Positions 1 to 7,672 of a stretch of 64,000 nucleotides of DNA are shown here, piece by piece (within the stretch, counting starts at the first letter, position 1; each line of letters starts with the position of its first letter). The notes below the pieces were generated by a model. The model was given only the letters and a program-made list of their open reading frames with translations. It was not told the origin of the DNA and did no database searches. This DNA is from Caulobacteraceae bacterium PMMR1. GTDB lineage: Bacteria > Pseudomonadota > Alphaproteobacteria > Caulobacterales > Caulobacteraceae. A program made the translations under genes and the position numbers. Location: assembly GCA_000733915.1 (NCBI GenBank), contig JPOM01000001.1:496001-560000 (forward strand). The letters run 5' to 3'.

Positions 1-62
1 ATCCCGCGCACCGTCAGCCAGCCCCGGAAGAGAACCTCCTCGCCAAGGACCTCGAGCTTCAC
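1..62 (-). CDS. Partial protein, N-terminal 20 residues only (possibly Nudix-like)
   Basis: A reading frame opens with GTG at 62 on the minus strand and runs off the window start. The GTG overlaps the TGA of the DUF423 gene in a GTGA junction, so the two are probably translationally coupled. The visible residues begin VKLEVLGEEVLF and include RGWLTV. That loosely resembles the start of ADP-ribose/GDP-mannose pyrophosphatase-type Nudix hydrolases, but 20 residues are too few to assign. Function is unknown from this window. Confidence 0.4.
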   Translation of the reverse strand, partial: MKLEVLGEEVLFRGWLTVRG

Positions 63-418
63 CGGGGCCCCTCGCGCACGAGGACGACCAGCAGCGCCAG
101 CCAGCCGGCGATCAGCATCAGCCCGCCCAGGGGCGTCAGCGCGCCCCAGGCCCGCACGCCCGTGACCGCCAAGAGGTCGAGCGAGCCGGCGAAGACGAGG
201 CCGCCGACGCCGAACAGCCAGACCGCCGCCCCGCCCAGCCGCCGGCTGCGGGCGAGCAGGCTCGCTGCGGCCAGCGCCGCCGCCGCATGGACGCCCTGAT
301 AGTGCGCGCCGGTCTCCAGCCACGCCTTGGCGGCGGGGGCGGCCCCATGCGCGGCGAAGGCGCCTGTCGCCACCGACAACAGGCCGTTCAGCGCCGCCAG
401 ACCCAGGCTCCACCGCAT
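59..418 (-). CDS. DUF423 family small membrane protein
   Basis: 119 residues starting at ATG 418. The protein is almost wholly hydrophobic, with about four membrane segments. It carries the DUF423 (YgdD-like) hallmarks: an N-terminal small-residue helix with GAFAAHG, then a WLETGAHYQGVHA-type segment. Members are inner-membrane proteins of unknown function, and the length fits the family. The stop overlaps the GTG of the next gene by 4 bp, so it is the first of at least two coupled genes. The 175 bp upstream (419-593) separate it from the divergent gene at 594 and should carry both promoters. Confidence 0.85.
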   Translation of the reverse strand: MRWSLGLAALNGLLSVATGAFAAHGAAPAAKAWLETGAHYQGVHAAAALAAASLLARSRRLGGAAVWLFGVGGLVFAGSLDLLAVTGVRAWGALTPLGGLMLIAGWLALLVVLVREGPR

Positions 419-593
419 CGCACTTGGCTCCTCGCCGCTCGTCCCGGAGCATCGGGCGTCCGATCGGGTGAGCTGACCGACGCAAGGTCACCGTTGCGCC
501 GGACGCACCCTCGACCTTACCCTCCGCCGGCCGGGCGGCAAGCGGTCCCCGCCCGAGAGGGACCGCGCACGCCAGGCGAGGAGACGGCCGGCC

Positions 594-1712
594 ATGCTGA
601 CCAAGGGCGACGACTTTCCGATCCACCAGACCCCCGAGCCGATCGCCTATGCGGGGACGGACCGGAACTTCTACGATCGCTACTTCTTCAACGGCTATGC
701 GCCGGCGGGCGAGGCGGGCCGGGCGGACGCCTTTTTCGCCTGCGCCTTTGGCGTCTATCCGCATCTGAACGTCGCGGACGCGGCTTTCGTGGTGGTGCGC
801 GACGGGGTGGAGACGGCGCTGCACGCCAGCCGGCACCTGAACATGGAGCGCATGGACCTGCAGGTCGGGCCCGTCGCCATCGAGGTTCTGGAGCCCCTGC
901 AGCGGCTCAGGGTGAGCGTGGACGCGCCGGAACAGGGTCTCCGCGCCGAGCTCATCTTCGATGGCCGCGCCTTCCCCATCGAGGAGCCGCGCTTCATCCG
1001 CCGCCAGGGCCCGCGGACCCTCATGGACGTGACGCGTTTGACCCAGAACGGGCGCTGGACCGGCTGGATCGAACTCGACGGCCGGCGCGAGAGCGCCGAC
1101 GGCTTCTGGGGCACGCGCGACCGCTCCTGGGGGGTGCGCCCGATCGGTGCGCGCGATCCGCAGGAGACGCCTCCCGCCGCCCCGCCTCAGTTCTATTGGA
1201 TCTGGGCGCCGGCGAGCTTCGAAAGCGGCAGCTTCTTCTTCCACGTCAACGAGGACGCGGCGGGCCGGGCCTGGAACAAGCGGGCGGTCTGGGTCCGCGA
1301 CGGGGCCAGCGCAAGCGCGCAGGATCACAACGATGACGCGACGGTGAACGTGCAGTGGCGGTCGGGGACGCGGCATGCCGATGGGGCTCGGGTGACCCTG
1401 CGCGACGAGGGCGGCGAGCGCGTCATCAGCTATCGCCCGCGCTACGAGTTCTTCATGCTGGGCCTGGGCTACGGCCATCCCAAGTGGGGCCACGGCATGC
1501 TGCACGGGCCGCTGACGGTGGAGCGCGAGGACTTCCGCCTCGCCGACCTCGACCGACGCCTGCCGCAGCACCTGCACGTGCAGGCGCTCTGCGAGGTGAC
1601 CTATCGCGACCCCTCGGGGCGCGAGCTCGCCGGCCGCGGCGTCCTGGAGCAGCTGGTGATCGGCCCTCACGCGCCGTCCGGATTCACCGACGTTCTGGAT
1701 ATGGCCCGGTGA
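594..1712 (+). CDS. DUF7064/DUF7065-like protein (hydroxyneurosporene synthase/AttH-like fold)
   Basis: 372 residues from ATG 594, with GAGGAG about 10 nt upstream. The N-terminal part (YFFNGYAPAGEAG, then FACAFGVYPHLN) and the C-terminal part (YEFFMLGLGYGHPKWGHG, then EQLVIGPHAPSGF) look like the paired DUF7065 and DUF7064 domains. These are beta-barrel domains related to AttH/CrtC hydratase-like proteins, often found beside phosphotransferase or acyl-CoA genes. There is no signal peptide, so it is probably cytoplasmic. The stop overlaps the GTG of the next gene in GTGA, so it heads a coupled three-gene operon. Substrate unknown; the family call rests on remembered similarity. Confidence 0.65.
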   Translation: MLTKGDDFPIHQTPEPIAYAGTDRNFYDRYFFNGYAPAGEAGRADAFFACAFGVYPHLNVADAAFVVVRDGVETALHASRHLNMERMDLQVGPVAIEVLEPLQRLRVSVDAPEQGLRAELIFDGRAFPIEEPRFIRRQGPRTLMDVTRLTQNGRWTGWIELDGRRESADGFWGTRDRSWGVRPIGARDPQETPPAAPPQFYWIWAPASFESGSFFFHVNEDAAGRAWNKRAVWVRDGASASAQDHNDDATVNVQWRSGTRHADGARVTLRDEGGERVISYRPRYEFFMLGLGYGHPKWGHGMLHGPLTVEREDFRLADLDRRLPQHLHVQALCEVTYRDPSGRELAGRGVLEQLVIGPHAPSGFTDVLDMAR

Positions 1713-2737
1713 CGCTCGCCGAGCGCCTGCAGGCCTATCTCGCCGATCTCTGGGGCCGGCCGGTCGCGGTGGAGAACCTGTCGCGCATCCCCGGCGGCGC
1801 CAGCCGCGAGACCTATCGCTTCGACGCGGTCGTGGGCGGCGAACGGCGCGGCTTGATCCTGCGGCGCGACCCGACCGCCAGCCTGATCGACACCGACCGT
1901 CGGCTCGAGTTCCTGGCCTTCCGCTCCTTCCAGCACACGGCGGTGCCTGTGCCCGAGGCCATCGCGCTCGAGCCCGGGAGCGGGCACGTGCTGGAGCGGC
2001 CGTTCTTCCTCATGGGGCGCATCGAAGGCGGCGCGGCGGCGAGCCCCTTCAACGCGGGCGCCTATGCGCCGCACGAGGCCGCCCTCGGCAAGCAGGTCTT
2101 CCAGATCCTGGGCGCCATAGCCGCCGCCGATCCCGCCGGCCTGCCCCTGGCCGAGGTCGCGCCCGCGCCTGCGCCCGACCAGGCCTGGGCGCGCGAGCTC
2201 GCCTATTGGGAGGGCGTGATCGACGCCGACGAACTGCACCCCCAGCCCATCGTGCGCGCCGCCATCCGCAGCCTCCGCCGCTATCCGCCCGCGCCGGCCC
2301 AGAAGATCGCGGTGGTGCATGGCGACTACCGCTCGGGCAACTTCCTGCACGACGGGGCGGGACGGATCGTCGCCGTCCTGGACTGGGAGATGGCGCATCT
2401 CGGCGACCCGCTGGAAGACCTCGGCTGGGTGCTCGATCCGCTCTGGGGCCACTTTGTGGAGGGCTATGCGGCGGGGCTGATCCCGCGTGCGGAGGCTATC
2501 GCCATCTGGGAGCGCGCCAGCGGGCTGACCGCCGACCCGGCCGCCCTGGCCTGGTGGGAGCTCTTCGCCGCGGTGAAGGGGCTAGGCATCTGGATCAGCG
2601 CGGCCAAGGAGTTCGTGGCCGGCGGCCTGACCGACCCGGTGCTGGCCTTCTCCGCCTGCTATACGGCGCGGCGGCACGACCTGATCGTCGCGGAGCGCTT
2701 GGTCCAAAGGCTCGAGCGCCTGGAGGCTGCGGCATGA
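1709..2737 (+). CDS. Phosphotransferase family protein (APH/ACAD10-11 kinase-like)
   Basis: 342 residues from the GTG at 1709, chosen because it forms a GTGA overlap with the upstream stop; the open frame extends far upstream only by chance. The protein-kinase-like fold is visible: an N-terminal lobe with RIPGGASRETYRF, the catalytic loop VVHGDYRSGNFLHDG at about residue 205 (HGDxxxxN Brenner motif), and the metal-binding VLDWEMAHLGDPLEDLGW about 20 residues later. This matches the aminoglycoside phosphotransferase family branch (ACAD10/11 N-terminal-like) that acts on hydroxyacyl-CoA or other small hydroxylated substrates rather than antibiotics. It is coupled on both sides by 4-bp overlaps. 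The substrate is not deducible. Confidence 0.85.
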   Translation: MTLAERLQAYLADLWGRPVAVENLSRIPGGASRETYRFDAVVGGERRGLILRRDPTASLIDTDRRLEFLAFRSFQHTAVPVPEAIALEPGSGHVLERPFFLMGRIEGGAAASPFNAGAYAPHEAALGKQVFQILGAIAAADPAGLPLAEVAPAPAPDQAWARELAYWEGVIDADELHPQPIVRAAIRSLRRYPPAPAQKIAVVHGDYRSGNFLHDGAGRIVAVLDWEMAHLGDPLEDLGWVLDPLWGHFVEGYAAGLIPRAEAIAIWERASGLTADPAALAWWELFAAVKGLGIWISAAKEFVAGGLTDPVLAFSACYTARRHDLIVAERLVQRLERLEAAA

Positions 2738-3192
2738 GGCCGACCGCGTCGGAGATGGCCCTGGGCGGGTTCCTGGCCCTGATCGAGCCGCCGCCGCCGG
2801 AGTCCGCGGGCGACTTCGCCGCCGGCCGCGCCGGGGCCGCCGCGATGGTCTCCGCCCTGGTGGCGCAAGAGGCCGAGCAGGGCGCCCGGGTCCGCGCCTG
2901 GGAGAACGCGGCGATGCGCGCCCTCTTCGCCAGCGCCGCGGGGCGCGCGCCCGAGGCGCTTCGGGGGCGGCTGAAAGCCGCCGCCGCGGGGGGCGACCTG
3001 GACCTTGGCATCGCGGCGCTCGACCGGGCCAATGCGGAGCTCCGCACCCTGCTCATCGCCCTGCACGAAGCCGCGGAAGCGGACCCGGGCCCCGCCGGCC
3101 GGACGCTGGAGCGCGAGATCCTGGATCTTCTGCTCCAGTCCGCCCGGGCGCGGCGACTTTACCTGCCGACCGAGCCTCCGCCGGCCGGCTAG
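2734..3192 (+). CDS. Hypothetical helical protein, third gene of phosphotransferase operon
   Basis: 152 residues from ATG 2734, overlapping the phosphotransferase stop in ATGA. The sequence is Ala/Glu/Arg/Leu-rich and predicted all-helical, with no signal peptide or membrane segment. I do not recognise the family by motif. Tight coupling to the phosphotransferase and the DUF7064-like protein suggests the three act together, perhaps with this one as a small accessory subunit; that is inference from position. The gene ends 4 bp before the converging SapC-like gene. Confidence 0.7.
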   Translation: MRPTASEMALGGFLALIEPPPPESAGDFAAGRAGAAAMVSALVAQEAEQGARVRAWENAAMRALFASAAGRAPEALRGRLKAAAAGGDLDLGIAALDRANAELRTLLIALHEAAEADPGPAGRTLEREILDLLLQSARARRLYLPTEPPPAG

Positions 3193-3196
3193 ACGG

Positions 3197-3976
3197 TCAG
3201 GCGCTCGCGGCTTGCGGCGAGCGCTGCAGGGTCACGGCGATCAGGCGGTCCCAGCCGAACAGCGAGTTCAGGTGCGCATAGATCTGCTGCAGCGCGCCGT
3301 TGTCGCGCAGCTCCGCCAGCTTGTCGGCCGGCAGCGCGTTGAGCTTGGCCTCCGACACGCCGAAGTAGTCCGCGATCTGGATCGGCTCGCCCGCCGTCCC
3401 ATCCGGATTGCGCGGCGTGAACATGGCCTGCTTGGACTCGAGCAGGTCGAGGTCCCGCAGCATCTGCACGAAGGACTCGGTGCGCTGGCGCTCGGTCTCA
3501 AAGTCGGTGCAGAACTGGATGCAGTTCCGGGCGAATTCGGTCGGCTCGCCGTTCTCGAACAGTCGAACCTCGCCGTCTTCCGCGATCATCGGAGCGGCCC
3601 GGTCGATGCAGACCAGCAGGCGCTGATTGCCCTCGTCGTTGGCCAGGACGAAGGGATAGCGGCGGATGAAGGCCGGCACATAAGCGTCGGCCTGGAAGAT
3701 GCCGTCCTTCACAAACAGGTTCTCGTTGGGCCGGATGCTCATGACGGCCAGCGGCGCATAGGCTTCGCCGCCGAAGATGATGGGATAGCAGGCGCCGGCC
3801 GGACCGAACTCGGTGACGGTCAAGGGCACCGCGTGGGCGGTCTCGGCGAAGGCGAAGGGCTTGTCGACCCGGTTCAGCCCCAGCCGCCCGTGCACCTCAG
3901 GGTTCAAGGGCTCAGGACGCTGGTAGAACAGCACGTTCCCGGCCAGGGCGCCGCCGGCGTCTTCAGTATTCGACAT
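3197..3976 (-). CDS. sapC: SapC family protein
   Basis: 259 residues from ATG 3976 (MSNTEDAGG), preceded by AGAAG-type purines. The frame stays open upstream to 4108 but that stretch is low-complexity and unlikely to be translated. The core contains FAFAETAHAVPLTVTEF, YPIIFGG and a segment on facing the highest-ranked peptides (PFVLANDEG), typical of the SapC family first named for Campylobacter S-layer loci and common in Caulobacterales. Biochemical role is not established. No S-layer or secretion genes lie near it here; it is a single gene converging on the phosphotransferase operon and divergent from the RimK fusion. Confidence 0.85.
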   Translation of the reverse strand: MSNTEDAGGALAGNVLFYQRPEPLNPEVHGRLGLNRVDKPFAFAETAHAVPLTVTEFGPAGACYPIIFGGEAYAPLAVMSIRPNENLFVKDGIFQADAYVPAFIRRYPFVLANDEGNQRLLVCIDRAAPMIAEDGEVRLFENGEPTEFARNCIQFCTDFETERQRTESFVQMLRDLDLLESKQAMFTPRNPDGTAGEPIQIADYFGVSEAKLNALPADKLAELRDNGALQQIYAHLNSLFGWDRLIAVTLQRSPQAASA

Positions 3977-4168
3977 CTTGTTCGGGCTTCTTCTGGACTG
4001 AGGGTCGGGCGAAGGCCGGGTTCCTAGCGGATGCCCGGTCGGGCGGCAACGCACGTTCGGCCGCAGCGCTTGACGGGCCTGCGGGGCCTCGGCCTCATCG
4101 CCACGCAAACGTCATGCGGGCCGGTATAGGCTCTGGCTCGCTGTCCTGCTCGAACCACGAGACCTCCT

Positions 4169-5608
4169 ATGTCCGACGGCGACGCCGTGTCCGCGCCGCA
4201 GAAGCTCCGCCCGCCGGTGTTCGGCTGGGAGGAGTGGGCCGCCCTGCCCGAGCTCGGCCTGCCGGCCATCCGCGCCAAGATCGACACCGGGGCCAAGACC
4301 TCGGCCCTGCATGCGGTGGCCATGGAGCCCTACGGCCCGCCGGAGAAGCCCCGCGTACGCTTCCGCGTGCTGCCCATCCCCGGGCGGGCGGACGTGCAGG
4401 TCGCGTGCGACGCGGAGCTGATCGACCGCCGGGCCATCACCTCGTCCAACGGCGAGACGGAGCTGCGCTTCGTGGTGCGCACGCCGCTGCGGATCGGGCC
4501 GCACGCCTTCGAGGCGGAGGTGTCCCTGACCAACCGGGACGCCATGACCTATCGCATGCTGCTGGGCCGCCAGGCGCTGGATGCGGCGCGCGCGCTCATC
4601 GACCCCCGCCGGTCGCTCGTGCAGGGCGAGCTGAACTATGGCGTCTACGATGCGAGCCTGGCGGTCGCGCCGAGCGAGCCCGAGCCCCTGCGCATCGCCC
4701 TGCTCACCGCCAACCCGAACAACTACTCCAGTCGCCGCCTGATCGAGGCGGCGACCACGCGCGGGCACCGGATCGAGGCCATCGACACCACTCGCTGCTA
4801 TATGAACATCAACGTGCGCGCGCCCGGCGTGCTCTACGACGGAGCGCTGCTGCCGCGCTACGACGCGGTGATCCCCCGCATCGGCGCGCCGCTGACCGCC
4901 TACGGCCTGGCGGTCGTGCGCCAGTTCGAGATGACCGGCGCCTGGTGCCTGAACCGGGCCGGGGCGATCGCCGCGGCGCGGGACAAGCTGCACGCGCTGC
5001 AGGTGCTGGCTCGGCGGGGCGTCGCCATGCCCACCACCGCCTTCGCCCGCTCGCCCAAGGACACTGGCCACGTGCTGGGGCTCGTCGGCGGCGCGCCCTT
5101 GGTGGTCAAGCTCCTGCAGGGCAGCCAGGGCCGGGGCGTGGTGCTGGCCGAGACCAACCAGGCCGCCGCCTCAGTGATCGGCGCCTTCCGCGACCTGGAG
5201 GCGGACATCCTGGTCCAGGAGTTCGTGGCCGAGGCCAAGGGCGCGGACATCCGCTGCTTCGTCGTGGGCGCACGCGTGGTGGCGGCCATGAAGCGGCAGG
5301 CCAAGCTCGGCGACTTCCGCTCCAACCTGCACCAGGGCGGAGAGGCGAGCGCGGTGCGGATCACCGCGGCGGAGCGCGACCTGGCGGTGCGGGCCACGCG
5401 CGCGCTCGGCTTGCAGGTCGCGGGCGTGGACATCCTGCGCGCCGAGGACGGGCCCAAGGTCATCGAGGTCAACGCCTCCCCGGGGCTGCAGGGGATCGAG
5501 GCGGCCTCGGGCAAGGACGTCGCCGCCCTGATCGTGCGCCACCTGGAGCGTCGCGTGCGCCCCGAGGCCCCGGCCCCTGCGGTCGGGTTCGCGGACGTGG
5601 CCGCGTGA
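4169..5608 (+). CDS. rimK: RimB-RimK fusion: retropepsin-like (PF05618) domain plus ATP-grasp glutamate ligase
   Basis: 479 residues. Residues about 10-150 match the ATP-dependent zinc protease/RimB family (PF05618), with a retropepsin-like D-T-G-A motif in AKIDTGAKTSALHA. From about residue 175 (LRIALLTANPNNYSSRRL) to the end is a full RimK ATP-grasp ligase: VVKLLQGSQGRGVVLAE for ATP binding, LVQEFVAEAKGADIRCFVVG, and VIEVNASPGLQGIE with the metal-binding Glu/Asn. RimK adds glutamates to ribosomal protein S6; RimB, studied in Pseudomonas as a separate protein, modulates that. Here both are on one chain. No clear Shine-Dalgarno is visible before ATG 4169. The fusion is directly visible; coupled ligase/protease control is inference. 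Confidence 0.88.
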   Translation: MSDGDAVSAPQKLRPPVFGWEEWAALPELGLPAIRAKIDTGAKTSALHAVAMEPYGPPEKPRVRFRVLPIPGRADVQVACDAELIDRRAITSSNGETELRFVVRTPLRIGPHAFEAEVSLTNRDAMTYRMLLGRQALDAARALIDPRRSLVQGELNYGVYDASLAVAPSEPEPLRIALLTANPNNYSSRRLIEAATTRGHRIEAIDTTRCYMNINVRAPGVLYDGALLPRYDAVIPRIGAPLTAYGLAVVRQFEMTGAWCLNRAGAIAAARDKLHALQVLARRGVAMPTTAFARSPKDTGHVLGLVGGAPLVVKLLQGSQGRGVVLAETNQAAASVIGAFRDLEADILVQEFVAEAKGADIRCFVVGARVVAAMKRQAKLGDFRSNLHQGGEASAVRITAAERDLAVRATRALGLQVAGVDILRAEDGPKVIEVNASPGLQGIEAASGKDVAALIVRHLERRVRPEAPAPAVGFADVAA

Positions 5609-5665
5609 TCTGATCCGGCGATGGTTCGTTAACCGAAGCGCGGCATTCCATCGAACGGAGGTGAC

Positions 5666-6082
5666 ATGCTGGCCGCCCTGCCGCTCCTGATCCTGCCGGT
5701 CGTCGTCTACAACCTCTACGCCCTGGCGCTGCCGGGCGGTCTGAGGTCGGTGGAGGCCCAAGCGCGCCTGCAGGGCCCGATCGTGACCGTGCCCATGGCG
5801 TCGGGCGGGCAGTGGATCGTAAGCTGGGGCGACCTCCTGGTCTTCGCCTCGCTCGTGATCCTGTTTGTCGAGCTCCTGAAGTCCACGACCAGCCGTCAGA
5901 CGGCGATCATCAACCATTCGCTGTCGATGCTGCTCTTCATCGCCTGCCTGGTGGAGTTCCTGCTGTTCCGTCCCTTCGCGACCTCGGCCTTCTTCCTGTT
6001 GTCGGCCATGGTGCTGCTGGACGTGCTGGCGGGGTTCATCGTGACGATCGCCTCGACCCGGCGGGAGATCGACCTGCGCTGA
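5666..6082 (+). CDS. Hypothetical integral membrane protein
   Basis: 138 residues from ATG 5666, with an excellent GGAGGTGA Shine-Dalgarno 4-5 nt upstream. Four hydrophobic segments are apparent: the N-terminal LLILPVVVYNLYAL, LLVFASLVILFVELL, SMLLFIACLVEFLLF and FFLLSAMVLLDVLAGFIV. The short C-terminus is charged (STRREIDLR). The family is known to me only as hypothetical proteins of related bacteria; no catalytic motif is visible. It follows the RimK fusion by 57 bp, a gap holding GTTAACC (a single CtrA-like half-site), so it may have its own promoter. Confidence 0.75.
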   Translation: MLAALPLLILPVVVYNLYALALPGGLRSVEAQARLQGPIVTVPMASGGQWIVSWGDLLVFASLVILFVELLKSTTSRQTAIINHSLSMLLFIACLVEFLLFRPFATSAFFLLSAMVLLDVLAGFIVTIASTRREIDLR

Positions 6083-6112
6083 GCGCAGCCCAGGCGCTTC
6101 GGCCCCGGCGCT

Positions 6113-6178
6113 TCAGCTCAGGAAGGTGAACACCAGGGCGACAAGGGCGACGTCGAGGACTCGGGCGGCGAGGCTCAT
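6113..6178 (-). CDS. Possible 21-residue membrane peptide
   Basis: ATG at 6178 opens a frame MSLAARVLDVALVALVFTFLS ending in TGA at 6113. It would be a single hydrophobic helix with an N-terminal Arg. It sits alone in the 141-bp gap between the membrane protein at 5666 and the minus-strand gene at 6224. No strong ribosome binding site is visible. Frames this short are common by chance in GC-rich DNA, so it is listed only as a candidate. Confidence 0.15.
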   Translation of the reverse strand: MSLAARVLDVALVALVFTFLS

Positions 6179-6223
6179 GCCCGCCCCGGCTGCAAGCCGG
6201 GCGCCAGCGGCTTAAGGGTTCGT

Positions 6224-6511
6224 TCACACCTCGGTCCGGGCGATCCGTCCCGGCCTGGGACGGCGGTCGGCCGCGCCGGAGTACTCCGTCCCGAGATAGG
6301 CGCCCCGCGCCGTCTCCAGCACCGGCGCTCCGCCCTTCAGCCCGCGGCGCTGGGCGCCCCCGCCGATCAGCTGGGCGGCGAAGGCGGCGAAGGCGCGGCG
6401 GTGCTGGCCATCGCCGAACCGGCGCTGGGGCGGATCGGGGATCGGCGTCTGCGCCGGCTCCTCTGGCGAGGGCGCGGCGACGGGCACGGGCAGGCGCGGG
6501 TCCTGGCTCAT
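6224..6511 (-). CDS. Conserved hypothetical small protein
   Basis: 95 residues from ATG 6511, with a GGAGGGG purine tract immediately upstream. The N-terminal third is proline-rich and probably disordered. The C-terminal half (AFAAFAAQLIGGGAQRRGLKG, then LETARGAYLGTEYSG, then DRRPRPGRIARTEV) has the compact conserved look of a small family of alphaproteobacterial hypothetical proteins. No enzyme motif, membrane segment or signal peptide is visible. It lies 67 bp downstream of the small membrane protein gene at 6579 on the same strand. Confidence 0.65.
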   Translation of the reverse strand: MSQDPRLPVPVAAPSPEEPAQTPIPDPPQRRFGDGQHRRAFAAFAAQLIGGGAQRRGLKGGAPVLETARGAYLGTEYSGAADRRPRPGRIARTEV

Positions 6512-6578
6512 CCCCTCCAGCCATAGGCCGGCGTGCTTAAGGCCGCCTTTGCGGGCAGGGTTAAGACGGAGACGGGAC

Positions 6579-6818
6579 TCAGTCCTTAGGGCGGCTGTCG
6601 TCGTCGAAGCCCTTTCGGGCCGAATAGAACGCCAGCCACATCAGCAGCGCCCCCAGGCCGCCGGTGGCGACGACGCCGAAGGCGATCATCAGGCCCAGGA
6701 ACAGATTGCCCCCTGTCCAGCTCCCCGAGAATCCGGACGAGACGTGGAAGGTCCAAGCCATGAAGCCCAGCACCAGGGCCAGGCCCAAGACGGTGATGAC
6801 CGCGCCGGTCCGGTTCAT
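6579..6818 (-). CDS. Hypothetical two-helix membrane protein
   Basis: 79 residues from ATG 6818, overlapping the stop of the ABC ATPase gene by 4 bp (ATGA). Two hydrophobic helices are seen (AVITVLGLALVLGFMAWTF and LFLGLMIAFGVVATGGLGALLMWLAF), followed by a charged tail ending RKGFDDDSRPKD. It is too small to be the permease expected for an SsuB-type ATPase, and no permease or binding protein is nearby. The coupling suggests a functional link with the ATPase, but the role is unknown. Confidence 0.7.
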   Translation of the reverse strand: MNRTGAVITVLGLALVLGFMAWTFHVSSGFSGSWTGGNLFLGLMIAFGVVATGGLGALLMWLAFYSARKGFDDDSRPKD

Positions 6819-7587
6819 GAGGGCTCCTGCTCGACGGCCGAACCGGCGCCCGACATCGCCTGTTCCAGGGCCGCGCTGACCCGCTCGACGGCGTGACGAA
6901 AGCGCGCCTCGGTGCGGAACTGCGGCGGTCGGGGCAGGGGCGCCTCGACGGTCTCGGTGTGCGCGATCCGTCCGGGGCCGGAGCTCAGCACCACCACGCG
7001 CTCGGCCATATAGACGGCCTCCTCCACGCTGTGGGTCACGAACACCAGAGCCGGCTTCTGCTCGGCCCACAACTCCAGCACGTCGTCGGCCAGGCGGCGG
7101 CGCGTGATCTCGTCCAGGGCCGCGAAGGGCTCGTCCAGGAGCAGCAGCCGCGGGCGGGTCACCAGCGCGCGGGCGAGGCTGACCCGCATGGCCATGCCGC
7201 CGGACAGCTGAGCGGGCTTCTGCCGCTCCGCCCCCTTCAGGCCGACCCGCTCCAGCGCCGCCTGGGCGCGGGCGCGCGCCTCGTCCCGGGGGCGCCTGCG
7301 AGCTCCAGCGGCAGGGCGGCGTTGTCCAGCGCATAGGCCCAGGGCATCAGCGTCGGGGCCTGGAACACGACCGCCGTCTCGCCCCGGCCCGGCGTGCGCA
7401 CGACCCGGCCCCGCGTGGGCGCCTCGAGCCCCGCCAGCAGCCTGAGCGCCGTGGACTTGCCGCAGCCGGACGGCCCAACCAGGGCGGTGGCCGAGCCGGG
7501 CGCCAGCGCCAGGCTGATCGGGCCCAGGGCACGGCGGCCGCGGTAGTCGACCTCCACGGCGTCAAGGGCGGCCAAGGTTGCGCTCAT
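6815..7587 (-). CDS. ABC transporter ATP-binding protein, SsuB/TauB/NrtD type, frameshifted
   Basis: ATG 7587 opens the N-terminal half, with Walker A GPSGCGKST at about residue 40 and VVFQAPTLMPWAYALDN (Q-loop), typical of nitrate/sulfonate/taurine importers. The frame is lost near 7289 in a run of Cs and Gs, where one base appears missing. The other frame continues through LSGGMAMRVSLARAL, Walker B LLLLDEPFAALD and the H-loop FVTHSVEEAVY to the stop at 6815. Restoring one base gives 257 residues, the normal family length. Start codons of this gene and the divergent PBP are close together. No cognate permease or binding protein is adjacent. The break may be an assembly error or real inactivation. 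Confidence 0.8.
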
Positions 7588-7672
7588 GCGACGCCTTGTG
7601 GCGGCCCGCGGCCCGGCGCGCAACCGGTCGCCTTCCGCCCGGGCGCGGGCGCCGCTAGACGCGAAGGCAGCC

